This document shows, piece by piece, positions 40,910 through 51,406 of a stretch of DNA of 64,000 bases. The position numbers and the translations under genes are program-made. The first letter of the stretch is position 1; every line of letters starts with the position of its first letter. This stretch comes from Aradus depressus (taxonomy: Eukaryota > Arthropoda > Insecta > Hemiptera > Aradidae). The notes under the pieces are model-generated. The model searched no databases. It had not been told where the DNA came from and saw only the letters and a program-made list of their open reading frames with translations. Location of the stretch: the NCBI GenBank assembly GCA_963662175.1, contig OY759218.1, positions 12,144,001 to 12,208,000 on the forward strand, written 5' to 3'.

Positions 40910-41160
40910 ATTGCCAATGTTCTTCTCCAGTTCGTTTTGCTCTCTCTCTAAAACCAATCCACTTTCCGTGACGACATATTCATTACATTAACAGTTAGTT
41001 ATTAGTGGTTTTGAGTTAAGTCTCTCTCTCCCCTTTTCTTTCGGTCTGTGTGGCTGAAAACCAATACATGACCTTATGTGGCTTTGCATACTCATAAAAA
41101 ATTTCGTGTCGATATATTTTTTCTATTTGGGGTTCTGAACCTCTCCGGTATGGCTGAGAA
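40910..41160 (-). repeat. ACTTCCCC repeat, reverse fragment
   Basis: CCAATGTTCTTCTCCAGTTC (damaged right end), one unit, ending at GTGTCGATATATTTTTTCTA. Confidence 0.7.
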
Positions 41161-42530
41161 TCAACCGGTTCCGAAAATATGGTTTATAATAGTACATATT
41201 TATTTAAACAAAATATACAACATAAAAACACATATTTTTGTGACTAAAAACTATTAAAAAAAATATATTTCACCTAAACATCGTTCAATACAATGACTAC
41301 CTTCTGAAGGTTCAACTTTCTTTAATTTTCTGTAAATATTATTATTATTATCTTTTATTCTTCCCCCATATTCTTTTATTTAATTTTATGTTTTATTATT
41401 TATTCTATTCTCATAAAATGTATTTTATTAATTTCTCTTTTATTGTATCAAAATTAGAAATATATGTTGTTTGGAATAAAAGTTTTTATTTTCTGTTCAA
41501 TTTTATCATATTATTATTGTTTCTTGTTGTATTTTCAAGATTAATTATTGTTATTCTTCCACTGAGATAATAATATATCTTTATTTATTTATCTTTTTCG
41601 TTTGTAATCATATTTAAATAAATATACTTAGCAAATTGTATATTGGGCTCACTCCTGTCAATAAGGATTATTATAAATTTAAAGAAATTCAGTCAGTCTA
41701 ATTATTTTTTATTTTTTATTATTTTTTTTTTAATCGCCAAAGGGGATTTTTTCTTAAATCTTTTAAAACTCTTCCAGACACAGACTTCAAGAACCAAACA
41801 AAAAATGAAAGCCAGACCTACTTTTCCATTTTATTTAAATCATGTTCAGGAACACCGTGGGATGCGAACGAGATTCTACTTAGTGTTCTTGGAACCCAAG
41901 TCGGAACCTAGGGAGGCTGACGAACGATTTGAACGATTTTTGGAATCCCCCCCCCCCCTCACACCCGGAACGTTTAAATCGACTCCACTATTGGAACTGG
42001 TTCCACCCGCAACTGCTCATCCCTACTATTCTTTTTGCATTGCATTGAATTTGCTTAAAGAACAATTAGGAGTTGAGTAAAGAATGCAATAATGAAATAT
42101 TCAGATGAGATTATTGACTGGGATTGCGGTTGGATCAAGCAGCTGGTTGGGAGACTACAGTTTAGGGGTTGGTTGATGTTTTTGACTTGGATGATGGGGT
42201 GGGAGGAGCCATAGGACGTATTTAGGGAGACCCAATTAGCATTTTACTGATGCAGCACATTGCTCCTTCCACAAACACAGTTCCAAACCAAAATGCAAAT
42301 GATCCTCATTTGTATAGCTCGCTTCCCAACTCCTCCCACAATCTGCTAGCGAGGGATTAGTATGCAGGGTCCGGGGTGAAAACGGAAACCCGGAATTGAA
42401 CCCTTGCTCTGTCGTTGTTACCTTCAAAAGCAACCCTGGAATCAGGGCTATTTCACGCCTTTCTACTCATTGTACACTCTGGACGCCTTCCAACCAGGGC
42501 CGGCGTGACTATAGAGATGAACTAGGCGGC
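41161..42530. other. Unassigned; long but unsupported frame
   Basis: 41200-41640 is very AT-rich. A 145-codon plus frame (41643-42080) starts in low-complexity T/A-rich DNA and crosses a C-run at 41949-41959. It shows no domain and probably is not a gene. 42100-42480 is GC-richer with no frame. Confidence 0.4.
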
Positions 42531-42551
42531 CTCTTGAGGTGACAAAATCTA

Positions 42552-42839
42552 GTTAGTTATTATGACTCATGCCCGGACTTTAAGTACGAGTTCATATCGC
42601 CTACTACCAGAGCGCTCCTTCTTCACCCTGGTGGACATGAGCCCGACTCATCAGTGGGAGTCCTAAATTTCGCCTACCTAGGTCCTACCTGCATTCGCAC
42701 AGGCTCGGTGCCATTGCTTAACGTCCCATTGCTCAAGGTTTTTCACCTCCTAGATAAAAAACTAAGGACCTCAGCAGGGCTTCGAACCCACGATCTTGAG
42801 CTCAATATGCTAGCACTCTACCACTGAGCTACCGGCGCC
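42552..42839 (-). mobile_element. SINE-1, full minus copy with 20-bp-class TSD
   Basis: Head at right (AGCTACCGGCGCCC), B box, GGGACGTTAAGCAATGGCACC, and tail at left ATTATGACTCATGCCCGGAC. CCTCTTGAGGTGACAAAATC (from 42531) and CCTCTTGAGGCGAGAAAATC (from 42839) flank it, a target duplication with two differences, which fixes both ends. Confidence 0.92.
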
Positions 42840-42879
42840 CTCTTGAGGCGAGAAAATCTGGGGGGCACTGCGCGAATTT

Positions 42880-43245
42880 TTTTATTTCCCCTATACAAAG
42901 TTATGTAGACGTTCAGAAATTCCATGTTGTTTTCCGACCTCCTGAATCTTAAAATGGAAAAAAAAATCTTCTGACTGTTGTGTATTTACACAGAACCACC
43001 CAAGGACGGCACCTATCTATTTTCAGTCAAATCAGTCAACATGAACTTTTATCCTTAGATTGTACTCCTCATAAGGATGACACCTATTAATTTTCAGCGA
43101 AATCGTCCTAAGGGAAGGGGCGATCGGAGGAGGGGCTCAACTCAAAAACCCCTTTTAACTCCTGATAGAATGTATGTATCGACACGAAATTTAGTATGTG
43201 GATTCAGAAATTCGTTTTGTCGGGAGAGCGAAAACATAGTTGATT
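42880..43245 (+). mobile_element. ACTTCCCC repeat, fragment
   Basis: Begins inside the left hairpin (CCCCTATACAAAGTTATGTA), two units, and stops in the last unit after GTATGTGGATTCAGAA. Confidence 0.75.
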
Positions 43246-43719
43246 TTTTTAAAATGTGTTGTTAGTGTTAGTTCTAAATAAAGTAAACAGATTTGCAGGA
43301 ATGTGTGGATGTGAATGGTACCATACGTAGTCTAATGACTGAGTGTGGTCGAACTGAGACTGAAGAGAGGTAGCCAATGTTTGGACCTATATAAAAGATA
43401 CCCCTCAGATATATTGCATTGGAAGAGATAAGCCCTGAGGCCGACAAAGGCTCAGCTCATTAGGTGGATTACGTTATCCTAAGTTCCTGGCCTCCACAAA
43501 CACAAAACATCAATTTGCTCACTTCACCTCACTAATGGGTTCTCTATCGCCTCTAAACCAGTCTTCCTTCTCTTATTCCCTTTTTATACCATTAGTTGTC
43601 CTTTGATTGGGAGCATCAGTGAAAGGGTTCTACTCTAAGACTACTCACAAATACTCATTATCCTCAACTTTTATTCTCAGCTAAATGCAACTTAAAAATA
43701 AAAAATAATAATAAAAAAA
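43246..43719. other. Unassigned
   Basis: CCCTGAGGCCGACAAAGGCT at 43425-43444 resembles a hammerhead core but lacks GAAA. No gene. Confidence 0.45.
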
Positions 43720-43869
43720 AAAAGTGGTCGTTGGATCACCGGCAACGTACTTCCCCAAAACGAATTATTTACGTTTTTTATCCATCTCCAAAACCAATCA
43801 AACAATTGTGCTAAAAATCAACAGTTAATTTTTTTTTTTTTTTCATTGTTATCTAATTATTTACGTCAT

Positions 43870-44235
43870 TCATGGCCCCAGTTGGAGACGACGACCCTCA
43901 CCGTGGCGAAAGATAGGCGTCTTGACATCTTCGAGAGGAGAATACTCCGCAGGATCTACGGCCGCACCCAGGAGGAGGGCATTTGGCGCATCCGATACAA
44001 CCAGAAATTGTACGCATTCTATACCGAGCCAAAAATGTCGCACTGCATTAAAGTTGCCAGACTCTGTTAGGCTGGACATGTAAGACGGATGGACGAGGAC
44101 CTTATACAAAGGAACATAGACGCAAGACGGTTTGGTGCGGTGGAGACTGGCCCAGGACAGAGCTGCATGGGGACATTTCCTGGAGAAGGCCAAGGAAATT
44201 GATGGGCTGTAGCGCCTATGATGATAATGATGATC
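43870..44235 (+). pseudogene. RTE-like LINE ORF2 C-terminus and 3' end
   Basis: The frame gives LDIFERRILRRIYGRTQEEG, IWRIRYNQKLYAFYTEP and IKVARLCWAGHVRRMDEDLI (reading through a stop after RLC), then decays. F-E-R-K/R-I/V-L-R-R-I-Y/F-G and R-x-R-W-A-G-H-V-x-R-M are the diagnostic C-terminal strings of RTE-clade reverse transcriptases. The element ends in a short ATGATGATAATGATGAT microsatellite, usual for RTE tails. Heavily 5'-truncated. Confidence 0.85.
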
Positions 44236-44345
44236 CATAGCCCCGGGGAGGTAGTTCTATCTACGAAATAAAACTCACTCCCGGACGGGATTCGAACCCG
44301 CAAACCAAGGTGAGACCATGCGACCAAAGCCCTACGCTCTAGCCC
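44236..44345 (-). mobile_element. SINE-2 (different tRNA-derived SINE), copy 1
   Basis: Minus strand: TGCGGGCTAGAGCGTAGGGC (A-box region), CATGGTCTCACCTTGGTTTG and GCGGGTTCGAATCCCGTCCG (perfect B box). Then follow GGGAGTGAGTTTTATTTCGT and a short tail ending at CCCCGGGGCTATGG. Unrelated to SINE-1. It directly abuts the RTE-like tail. Confidence 0.8.
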
Positions 44346-44790
44346 GCACAATCAATAGTTGACTTACATTGTGGCTTCTGAATCCTCTTACTCTATTTTG
44401 TGTCGTTATATTCGTTAAATCGGCAGTTATTAGTGTTTTTTTTTTATCCTCTAACGTCGATACTTATTGTTTTTCAGCCAAATCTACCGGGCGATTAGGG
44501 GGGGAGACTTAAGATAAATACTGTAATAACTGCCGATAGAATGAATGTATCGTCACAAAATTTCATATGTGAATTCAAAACACCATTAGGGCGACGCTTA
44601 CAAATTTTTAGAGGAATCGTTAGAGGGGAGGGGGGATTAAAAGTACGTTATTGGTGATTCACCAACTTTTTTTTTTAATTTTTGGATTCACGGATAAACT
44701 TCCGTTGAAAACTCAACATTGAATTTCTGACACATAACTTCCCGTATGCAGCTGGGATAGTATCAAGAAAAAATGCATTGAGATTATGTT

Positions 44791-45174
44791 GCACAACAAT
44801 AATCTTCATATTAGTTTGACCTATGTAGAGTGAGTACAGAATGGGACCTATGATACTTTCATGCTCACCCCCGGAAGATCTATATCTTACCAGTTATAAT
44901 TGTATCATAGACTTCCTGTGTTTAAGTCAGTATATACACATCCGTCAGCCTATATATTTCTTTATTTTGTTTTTAATAATAGGTTTAGAATTAGTTGTAA
45001 TCAGATTAACATAGATTGATGTTTCATTGTTTCATTAATAATACAATTATAATTGAAGGATACATTTTCTTCTGTCAGTTCAAGACCGCAAACGTAACCC
45101 GTAATGTTTGTCTGTCTGTCATCTCATATTGGGAAGTAAAGAAGCTACAAAACTGAAACTTTGTACAATATTAA
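44791..45174. other. Unassigned
   Basis: No frame, RNA or repeat end recognised. Confidence 0.5.
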
Positions 45175-45705
45175 AGTGTGATATGTAGACTTGAATTCTG
45201 TATAGGTCAATGTCATCATGAAAAAGACACTTCCGGAAACGTTATAAAAAAGTATCTTATTTTAATTAAATTAAAAACTGTATCTACTGCATTTATTAAT
45301 ATTATTGTTTTTGTACTCATATTTTCAAGTACTTATTTATTCATTTCATTTTATTTTCTAATAGTATTACTAATCCATCTATGTCAGACCCTAACAGTTA
45401 ATATCTGTTTATGTATCTAATTTATAACCTAACTTAATGTAGACATTTCTATGACGTATCCTATTACCATGTTAATGTTTAACGGCAATAAATATTATTA
45501 TTGTTTTTATATATATTTTTCCAATATTTATTTTATTTATTTTTTTAAATTATTTTTGTTATTACTAATCATAGGTGTGTTCGACTTTTAGATTTAATAA
45601 CTGTTTATGTATCTAATTTATAAGCTATCTTGATGTATTCATTTTTATGACGTATCCTATAACCATGTTATGGTTTAACGGAAATAAATGTTATTATAAA
45701 TTTTT
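45175..45705 (+). mobile_element. LINE-X 3' ends, two in tandem, plus strand
   Basis: ATGACGTATCCTATTACCAT / GTTTAACGGCAATAAATATT (45451-45500) and ATGACGTATCCTATAACCAT / GTTTAACGGAAATAAATGTT (45649-45698) are two copies of the LINE-X 3' terminus. GACACTTCCGGAA at 45228 matches its UTR. Confidence 0.7.
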
Positions 45706-45767
45706 TTTTGGACAAGAACGATGCATATTAGCCATACCTCTATAACGGTGTTAGTTGGTTTTTTACA

Positions 45768-45885
45768 CAACATCCATGGCCCCGGGAGGGATCTACGAAA
45801 TAAAACTCTCCGGGACGGAATTCGAACCCGCAGCCATGGTGAGACCATGCAATCAGAGCCCTACACTGCCTGTATGGCTACCACG
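45768..45885 (-). mobile_element. SINE-2, copy 2
   Basis: Minus strand: GGCTCTGATTGCATGGTCTC, GCGGGTTCGAATTCCGTCCC (B box), GAGAGTTTTATTTCGTAGAT, ending CCATGGATG. Confidence 0.8.
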
Positions 45886-46330
45886 GTATTATTATTAATA
45901 CATTACATTTTTTTTTGGGGGGGGGGGGGGGGGGAGGGGGGGGGACAGGACGAAATGGGATAGGATAAAACAGGAATACCGTAGCACACTAGAGATCCTG
46001 AGTTTTAGGACGAGTTATTAGGTCTAGGACTGAGAGAATAGGATAGGACACAACCGGAATATACAGTAGATCCAGAATAACAGCAACTCAAAAATTCTTT
46101 TAATGTAGTACATATCATTTCCAAAGCGTTCCAAATTGACGTTAATATCTTCAACTCATCTGATTTGATCATCAGATTACAGGTTGATATGTGGAAGTGA
46201 CCACAAACATCCCTGAATAATAATGGACTAATAAGTTTGAAACTTGAGACAGCGGAAAAGAAGCTAATGCGACAAGAAATTCGCCAATAACAACTGAGCT
46301 ACCGGATCATGAACTTTATTTATATATTTT
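45886..46330. other. Unassigned; G homopolymer
   Basis: An interrupted G-run (45917-45942) follows a T-run. No gene. Confidence 0.5.
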
Positions 46331-46668
46331 TTTACTTTTCCACCTGAACAAGGGAAGTTATATAATCGCTCAAAAGAAACTCGGCACCATCGCTTAACGT
46401 TACATCCGAAGGACGGCGTGCTCAAGGTTTTTTCACCTCCCAGATAAAAAACCTTAGAATCTCTGGCGGGCTTCGTCGTTAGAGGGTTCTGGATTCACAT
46501 ATAAAATTTCATACATTCATTATATCGGGAGTTATCGTGTTCACAGACAGACAGACATTTTTTTTTCATATTTGGGACTAGGGGTCGGAAAACATAAAAT
46601 TCTGCATCGGATTTTTACCGATTTCATAACTTCCTCTATACTTCGTATAGCTGGGGAAGTAAAACCGC
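46331..46668 (-). mobile_element. ACTTCCCC repeat with SINE-1 piece inside
   Basis: A short CACCTGAACAAGGGAAGTTA remnant, then after the SINE fragment the reverse copy from TTCGTCGTTAGAGGGTTCTG to the hairpin CTATACTTCGTATAGCTGGG at 46628-46647. Confidence 0.75.
46376..46478 (-). mobile_element. SINE-1, internal fragment
   Basis: ACCATCGCTTAACGTTACAT, CCGAAGGACGGCGTGCTCAA, CACCTCCCAGATAAAAAACC. Both ends missing. Confidence 0.8.
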
Positions 46669-47534
46669 GAACAAAACAATATTCATCGGAATATAATTTT
46701 TCTCCAAATGTTTTTATGGAAACTGATAAAGATATCTAAAGGAATCTTTGCACAAAGTTGAAGAATGATATGTACCACGTGTGAAAATTAATAAAACCAC
46801 AAAATCATTTTTATAAATTAATAATTATTAATTATTAAAATAATTAATATTTTGGATGATGTTCCGGTAGATGTCCCTCAACAAGGCACAATTCCACAAT
46901 TTACTAATAGTTTCAGATGAACAGAAGCTTCATGATAATGTTTGTTCTGTCAAGTTTGGAGTTAAGGAAACTCTATATTTATTTGTATAAAAAAAGTGAA
47001 GTAACTAGATTAGTAAATAAATATATGAAGTCGCATTTTGTTTTAAAACAACCAATGAATGAAAGACAAAAGACGACCATCAGCTGTTCTAATTAGTGTG
47101 GGCAGTCGAAGTTGTCTGGTGGGAGGTGAGAGGTCTGAGTTGAGATGTAGTGAGAAAAGTGTTTAGGCTTAAGGAGTGGTGAACCCAGTAGGTGTGAAAT
47201 AACAATGAAATCGATGCGCAAAGGAGGTACTTTTCTTTATTTACATACACATAATATAAATGCCCAAAATATAAAACACACAGATAAATAATGGCCAAAA
47301 TATAAAACAAAAAAAAGACTGAAATAGTTTGTAAGATTTTTCTTTTAAATAGTTTGATTTTTGTTCCAATCTTAGTTTTTAATTTTATAATGTAGGTTTA
47401 AGTAAATAAACCCAAATATTTGTTCTCTAAATTCTATGCTATTCATTTTTTCTGTTAACCCAGTAGGATAATTTATTTATACCTTTGGATTAGATTTAAC
47501 ATTTTTGCAAATTTAGAAAAACAATAGGTACGGC
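46669..47534. other. Unassigned
   Basis: No gene. 47095-47190 is slightly GC-rich without a domain. Confidence 0.5.
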
Positions 47535-47735
47535 ATCTCTTTAGAAATCCAAATTAAAAGTATGTTAATTGAATTTTTTTTTTAAATACGTGCACTTTCT
47601 TCAAAATGCACGTCTTGAACTTTTGATATTTTTTAGGGCCCTTTTTGGAAACTACAGTAGAAATCAAAATTTAGTAAAAGACCAGAGATATAGTTTCTAC
47701 AGGAAATGTGGTAATTTTATTTGTTTGTTTTAATT
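47535..47735 (-). repeat. Dispersed repeat R4, minus copy
   Basis: Inverted counterpart of 18205-18405. Confidence 0.65.
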
Positions 47736-48571
47736 ATGATTTATTCTTTTCGTTATAATTACTATTAATTTTAGTAATTCAGTTATTATTTATACATTTA
47801 TTTTCATTTTACATTAACATAATTTTTTAAATTATCACAGTACATTGCCGGTGATCCACTGACTACTTTTTAGGAATTGTTTGTATTTATGATTATGTTT
47901 CGAACTAAATAACAAATATGATAATTTGTATGAGCAATAAATCGTTCATTAAATGAAACCACAGAAGAAGGAATGTAAATTATATTATATGTGAATTTAA
48001 ACAAATCATTTTAATAGGATATTTCATTTCATTTCATGCGGTCAACCGCAGACTGAATGGCTCAGAATTACCGATTTGAACCGCTAGAATGCACTGTATG
48101 TTTTTCCTTAATCTTTATTCATTTGGATTAGGTAACCGTAACTTCTTAACTAAATTAATTATAGCATGTGTTTTTTATTAGTATAAGGAAGTATTGTTAC
48201 GGTGAGAAAATCCGAGATCGAGTTTTCAACGAAATTTCACTTTTGTGTGATTGGAACTTTCTGAGCGCTCTAATTCAAAAACAATTGTAGTTATGAACTT
48301 GAAATTGGATGTGAAGATGACACATGTGCTAACTTAGATCTGATTCGAGATTCGTTGAAATCAGTTCAAAAATAAGGGTACTTTACTTCGGGGCCTAAGT
48401 ACATTTTAGAAGACACTTCTTACATTTATTACTTAATCAAAAATCTCTTCAAAAAATGTAGAGAAAACGGAAAGGACATTTTATATCCAATTTTTTTTTT
48501 TTTTTTTTTTTCGAAGGTCGCTTGATTTGTGAGAAACATGCTGAAAATCGTTCTAAAATGTTATTTGAAAT
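47736..48571. other. Mostly unassigned, repeat scraps
   Basis: A lone ACTTCCCC-family right hairpin (TACATTGCCGGTGATCCACT, 47841-47860), an R3 copy (48185-48370) and a T-run (48491-48512). Confidence 0.5.
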
Positions 48572-49376
48572 TTTTCAATTTGGTAAAATTAGGAACTTAG
48601 GTACCTATCTATATTTATTTTCAATAATACTTTTGATAAATTGTAAAACCTTAAAAGATAAAAAATTTACGGCATTGTCTGAACATAGTAAAAATTATAA
48701 ACATAATTTTAATTTTGAAAATACCAAAATTATACATAAAGAAAATAATAAAATAAAAAGAAATATAAAAGAATCTATTATGATTTCGAAGGAACAGGAA
48801 AGTCTAGTAAATTATAGAACAGATTCTGAACAAATAGGAGCACATTATTCATACATAAGTTTATCTAAACAAGATAAAATATTATATTATATTTACTTGT
48901 TAAAGAATAAAAAAATTATTTAAAAAAAAATTAAAATAATCAAATATAAAAAAATTTAAATATCGATTTTAAATAAATAGATATTAGGTTATAACAAGGC
49001 TAGAGGTTATATTTTTAATATTGGTTTTTTTGAAAGATGTAAGGTTTTATTTTGGATAAATGTGAAATAATATATAAATTTGACGACATTCCTGTTGTAG
49101 AATATAGGAATAGAAAATAAATTATGATCAATCTGTATTTTGGGTGAGTCCTTATCTGTCTTTCTTTGTAATATTGTATGTAAAAAAATAGTTATGACAA
49201 TCGAAAATTTTAATGTTATTATTATTAAATGGAATTTGTTTTAGAATTGAAAATGACTTGTAAGTCGAAACGTCTAAGGATCATGAAATAAAGTATTATT
49301 GAAAATAAATATACCTAATTGCCTAATTTTACCAAATTGAAAAATCAAAACTAATAAGGTATTATTAAATTCGTAT
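48572..49376 (+). mobile_element. Penelope-like element with inverted terminal arms (13-bp TSD)
   Basis: Inverted arms of about 60 bp: 48572-48635 (TTTTTCAATTTGGTAAAATT...) and 49284-49345 (...AATTTTACCAAATTGAAAAA). A one-sided tail of about 30 nt follows. TGTTATTTGAAAT lies at 48559-48571 and 49377-49389. Between the arms are the C-terminal part of the Penelope endonuclease region and, before the right arm, a decayed hammerhead-like hairpin (GACTTGTAAGTCGAAACGTC, 49254-49273). Inverted or direct terminal repeats and variable target duplications are known for Penelope-like elements. RT and most of the GIY-YIG core are deleted. Confidence 0.85.
48648..48923 (+). pseudogene. Penelope-type protein C-terminus (after GIY-YIG)
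   Basis: An open frame runs to a natural stop at 48921-48923. From about 48648 it reads KDKKFTALSEHSKNYKHNFN, FENTKIIHKENNKIKRNIKE, SIMISKEQESLVNYRTDSEQ. The pattern A-L-x-E-H-x-x-x-x-x-H-x-F-x-F-x-x-x-K-I-x-x-x-E-x-N-x-x-x-R-x-x-x-E-S/A is the usual ending of Penelope RT-endonuclease proteins. The frame also extends upstream through the inverted arm, which is not protein sequence, so its first ATG (48522) is not a real start. The intact protein would nick target DNA and reverse-transcribe the element. This piece cannot. Confidence 0.85.
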
Positions 49377-49389
49377 TGTTATTTGAAAT

Positions 49390-49710
49390 ATATTTTTTTA
49401 GACGTTTGACTTACGCGAGAATTGTCATCAAAAAATTAGTCATTTCCAAAAATGTTGCTTATTCAATTTCCAACCATCAACATACCCTCAGATATGAGAC
49501 AGAAGCAATACGAACAAAGATGTATATGTATATTAAATTTCTATAAAAAATATTTATAAGTTATGTTTAAATTGCAATGCATAGTAACGAATTTTATAAT
49601 ATGTTTTATAATTGATAGTTTTCTATTAAAAACAATTAAAAACTATGTGATGTGGCCATAAGAAAACTTTCTTACAACAAGCACATTTGCTCAGATCACG
49701 CTCCCCCCTG
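49390..49710. other. Unassigned; R2 half at end
   Basis: GATGTGGCCATAAGAAAACTTTCTTAC (about 49649-49675) belongs to R2. Nothing else seen. Confidence 0.5.
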
Positions 49711-49906
49711 AGGGCGACGACGGCTCAGAGGTAGCGTACTAGTCTACTGAGCTCAAGATCGCGGCTTCAAAAACCCGCCGAGGCCCTTGAAAAAACTTGG
49801 AGCACACCGTCCTCCCGATGGGACTTTAAGCGAAGAAAGGCGCTCTGGTAGTAGGCGATATGATCTCGTGGTTAGAGCCCAGGCATGAGTCACAATAACT
49901 AACTCT
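49711..49906 (+). mobile_element. SINE-1, plus copy with deletion
   Basis: GGGCGACGACGGCTCAGAGG head, B box GCGGCTTCAAAAACCC (mutated), GCACACCGTCCTCCCGATGG, then a jump to GGCGCTCTGGTAGTAGGCGA and tail CATGAGTCACAATAACTAA. A C-run (49918-49939) lies 11 bp downstream. Confidence 0.85.
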
Positions 49907-50060
49907 CCCTCCTCCCGCCCCCCCCCCCCCCCCCCCCCCAAACTCGAAATTAGTTATAACCATATAATATATATTTTAATGATCTTTTCTTTTATTTTTT
50001 TTTTTTGAGAAACTATATATTTTGTCATTTATTTTAATTGAATTCATTTTTTGTTTGCAG

Positions 50061-50207
50061 ACCATCCTGAATTCGATGCATAAATACCAACCAAGGTTTC
50101 ACCTAGTCCGGGCGAACGACATCCTCAAGTTGCCCTATTCTACCTTTCGAACGTACGTCTTCAAAGAAACTGAGTTCATTGCCGTCACCGCTTACCAAAA
50201 CGAAAAG
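50061..50207 (+). CDS. bi: T-box gene optomotor-blind/bifid (Tbx2 family), internal exon
   Basis: A 49-codon exon in phase 0 at both ends. Acceptor TTTTTTGTTTGCAG ends at 50060 and donor GT begins at 50208 (GTTAGC, a weak but valid donor). It encodes [39 protein letters not shown] and [10 protein letters not shown], the middle-to-late part of the T-box DNA-binding domain. [19 protein letters not shown] and [18 protein letters not shown] point to the Tbx2/omb subfamily rather than Tbx1, Tbx20 or Brachyury. The protein is a nuclear repressor-type transcription factor that binds T-half-sites. In flies it patterns optic lobe, wing and abdomen. Codon use and conservation stand out sharply from the AT-rich surroundings. 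The preceding T-box exon was not found in this window, so the intron upstream is long. Confidence 0.93.
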
Positions 50208-50431
50208 GTTAGCTAAAATTGTTCTAATTTTTTTTTTTTGAGATGGTTTTTTTTTTTCATTTATTATTATATATTGAAAAATACTAGAATAGAATGACCA
50301 GATTTTTTTAAAGCCAATCCGGGGACACTTTTATTTGTACATGTTACGGTGAGTGTGTGAAATTGGTGATGGTATGGAATCACCTATTTCCTACTTACAC
50401 TGGTGATTGTTCATAATCACCACTAAAGTTC

Positions 50432-50645
50432 GGCCGAGAGACCTGCTGTGATAATATAGCGTCCTGGAAGTGCTGGTAGTGATCAGCCTCTTCCCTCATT
50501 GTTGCCTCTCTTCAGCTCTCCTGTCCCCCTCGGTCTGCCTCCACTGCTAATCAGAGGCTAGGCAGATCCGGGGGGTACGGGGGACCACCCGCGCCGCCCA
50601 CGTGACCTCCTCTACCTCCAATTAGTTTATCAATGAGGACAGTGG
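50432..50645 (+). mobile_element. LINE-J 3' UTR fragment in intron
   Basis: CGGCCGAGAGACCTGCTGTG, GTGCTGGTAGTGATCAGCCT, CTCTCCTGTCCCCCTCGGTC and CAGATCCGGGGGGTACGGGG align with the 3' UTR of 39683-40440. No coding sequence left. Confidence 0.8.
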
Positions 50646-50875
50646 CATGCGGGTGTGTTCCTTCATTTTATTTATTTTGTCTCTTTTTATTTAGTTCTAC
50701 ATTAATTTTTAATTATTATTTTGGACCGATAGAAAATATACAAAATGAAAAAAAAAAAAAAATAAAGTATGGTGAATGTAATAAATCATATGTCGGAAGA
50801 AAATTTGTTTTTACTAACCCTGGTGAGTGTATAGAGTCATCGCAATAGTATCGTAAATGTATACAAAGTATCAAA

Positions 50876-50965
50876 GTATAGAAGATGTTATGCAATCGGT
50901 CAAAATTTCGATGGAGGTTATTCACCGGACTTTTCTGTTTTTCGACCCCCTGATTCCAAAAATGA
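50876..50965 (+). repeat. ACTTCCCC repeat, left-part fragment
   Basis: ATAGAAGATGTTATGCAATC, GGTCAAAATTTCGATGGAGG, CGACCCCCTGATTCCAAAAA. Same order as in complete copies. Confidence 0.75.
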
Positions 50966-51379
50966 AAACAAATATTAGAGACGTCTGGTCACCCTACTCT
51001 AGAAATAACAAAGGTCGTATGCTCATTTGTAAGAAGGCTTATTTAACTATAATTTTCCTTCTACAATATACTATTTTAATATTATGTACTAGTATTTCAC
51101 ATTTTAATTTTATTGCCTATTTATTTAAAATTGTTTTATTATTTTACAATATTTATAAGGATTGACCAAGGATTTAATAGGAAAGGGAAGAGATCAGGCT
51201 TGTGGTCGACAACAACAAACTCGTAGAATTTGTGCCAAGCTTTCGGCACCGAGTGTTAAAAAAAAGTATTTCTCTTTTGATGTAGGTTTTGTTTTGTTAT
51301 ATTTATTTTTATTGTTTTATCTTCACTTAATTGTACTGTGTTTAGACTTATTTCTAATGTATATATGTCAATACAGGCC

Positions 51380-51406
51380 CTGAAGAAGGCACACTCAGTG
51401 CCGAAA
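51380..51406 (+). ncRNA. Hammerhead-like core in T-box intron
   Basis: CTGAAGA, 5-bp stem GGCAC/GTGCC, GAAA, then GGTTGACAG. If active it would cleave the intron of the T-box pre-mRNA. Activity is untested. Confidence 0.45.

Larger units (their letters stand above)
43720..44790. mobile_element. Composite of ACTTCCCC fragments around LINE and SINE
   Basis: 43720-43832 is reverse (hairpin GTTGGATCACCGGC, ACTTCCCCAAAACGAATTA). 44346-44440 continues reverse. 44448-44660 is forward and ends in hairpin TTGGTGATTCACCAAC. 44690-44765 is a reverse left end. Several copies have been shuffled here. Confidence 0.65.

Noticed and set aside
41643..42080. 145-codon plus-strand frame
   Set aside because: Begins in AT-rich low-complexity DNA, crosses a C-run, and shows no domain, splice context or homology I recognise.
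43425..43450. Additional hammerhead core (CTGAGGCCGAC...)
   Set aside because: Lacks the GAAA box and an A after CUGAGG, so it does not fit the core.
46632..46646. ACTTCGTATAGC matches 12 bases of the loxP site
   Set aside because: It is the normal hairpin of the ACTTCCCC repeat (CTATACTTCGTATAG), present in variant form at dozens of copies. No full loxP arm-spacer-arm arrangement exists.
48522..48650. N-terminal part of the frame at 48522 as protein
   Set aside because: This section coincides with flank plus the inverted terminal arm of the Penelope-like element. Only the part after about 48648 looks like protein.
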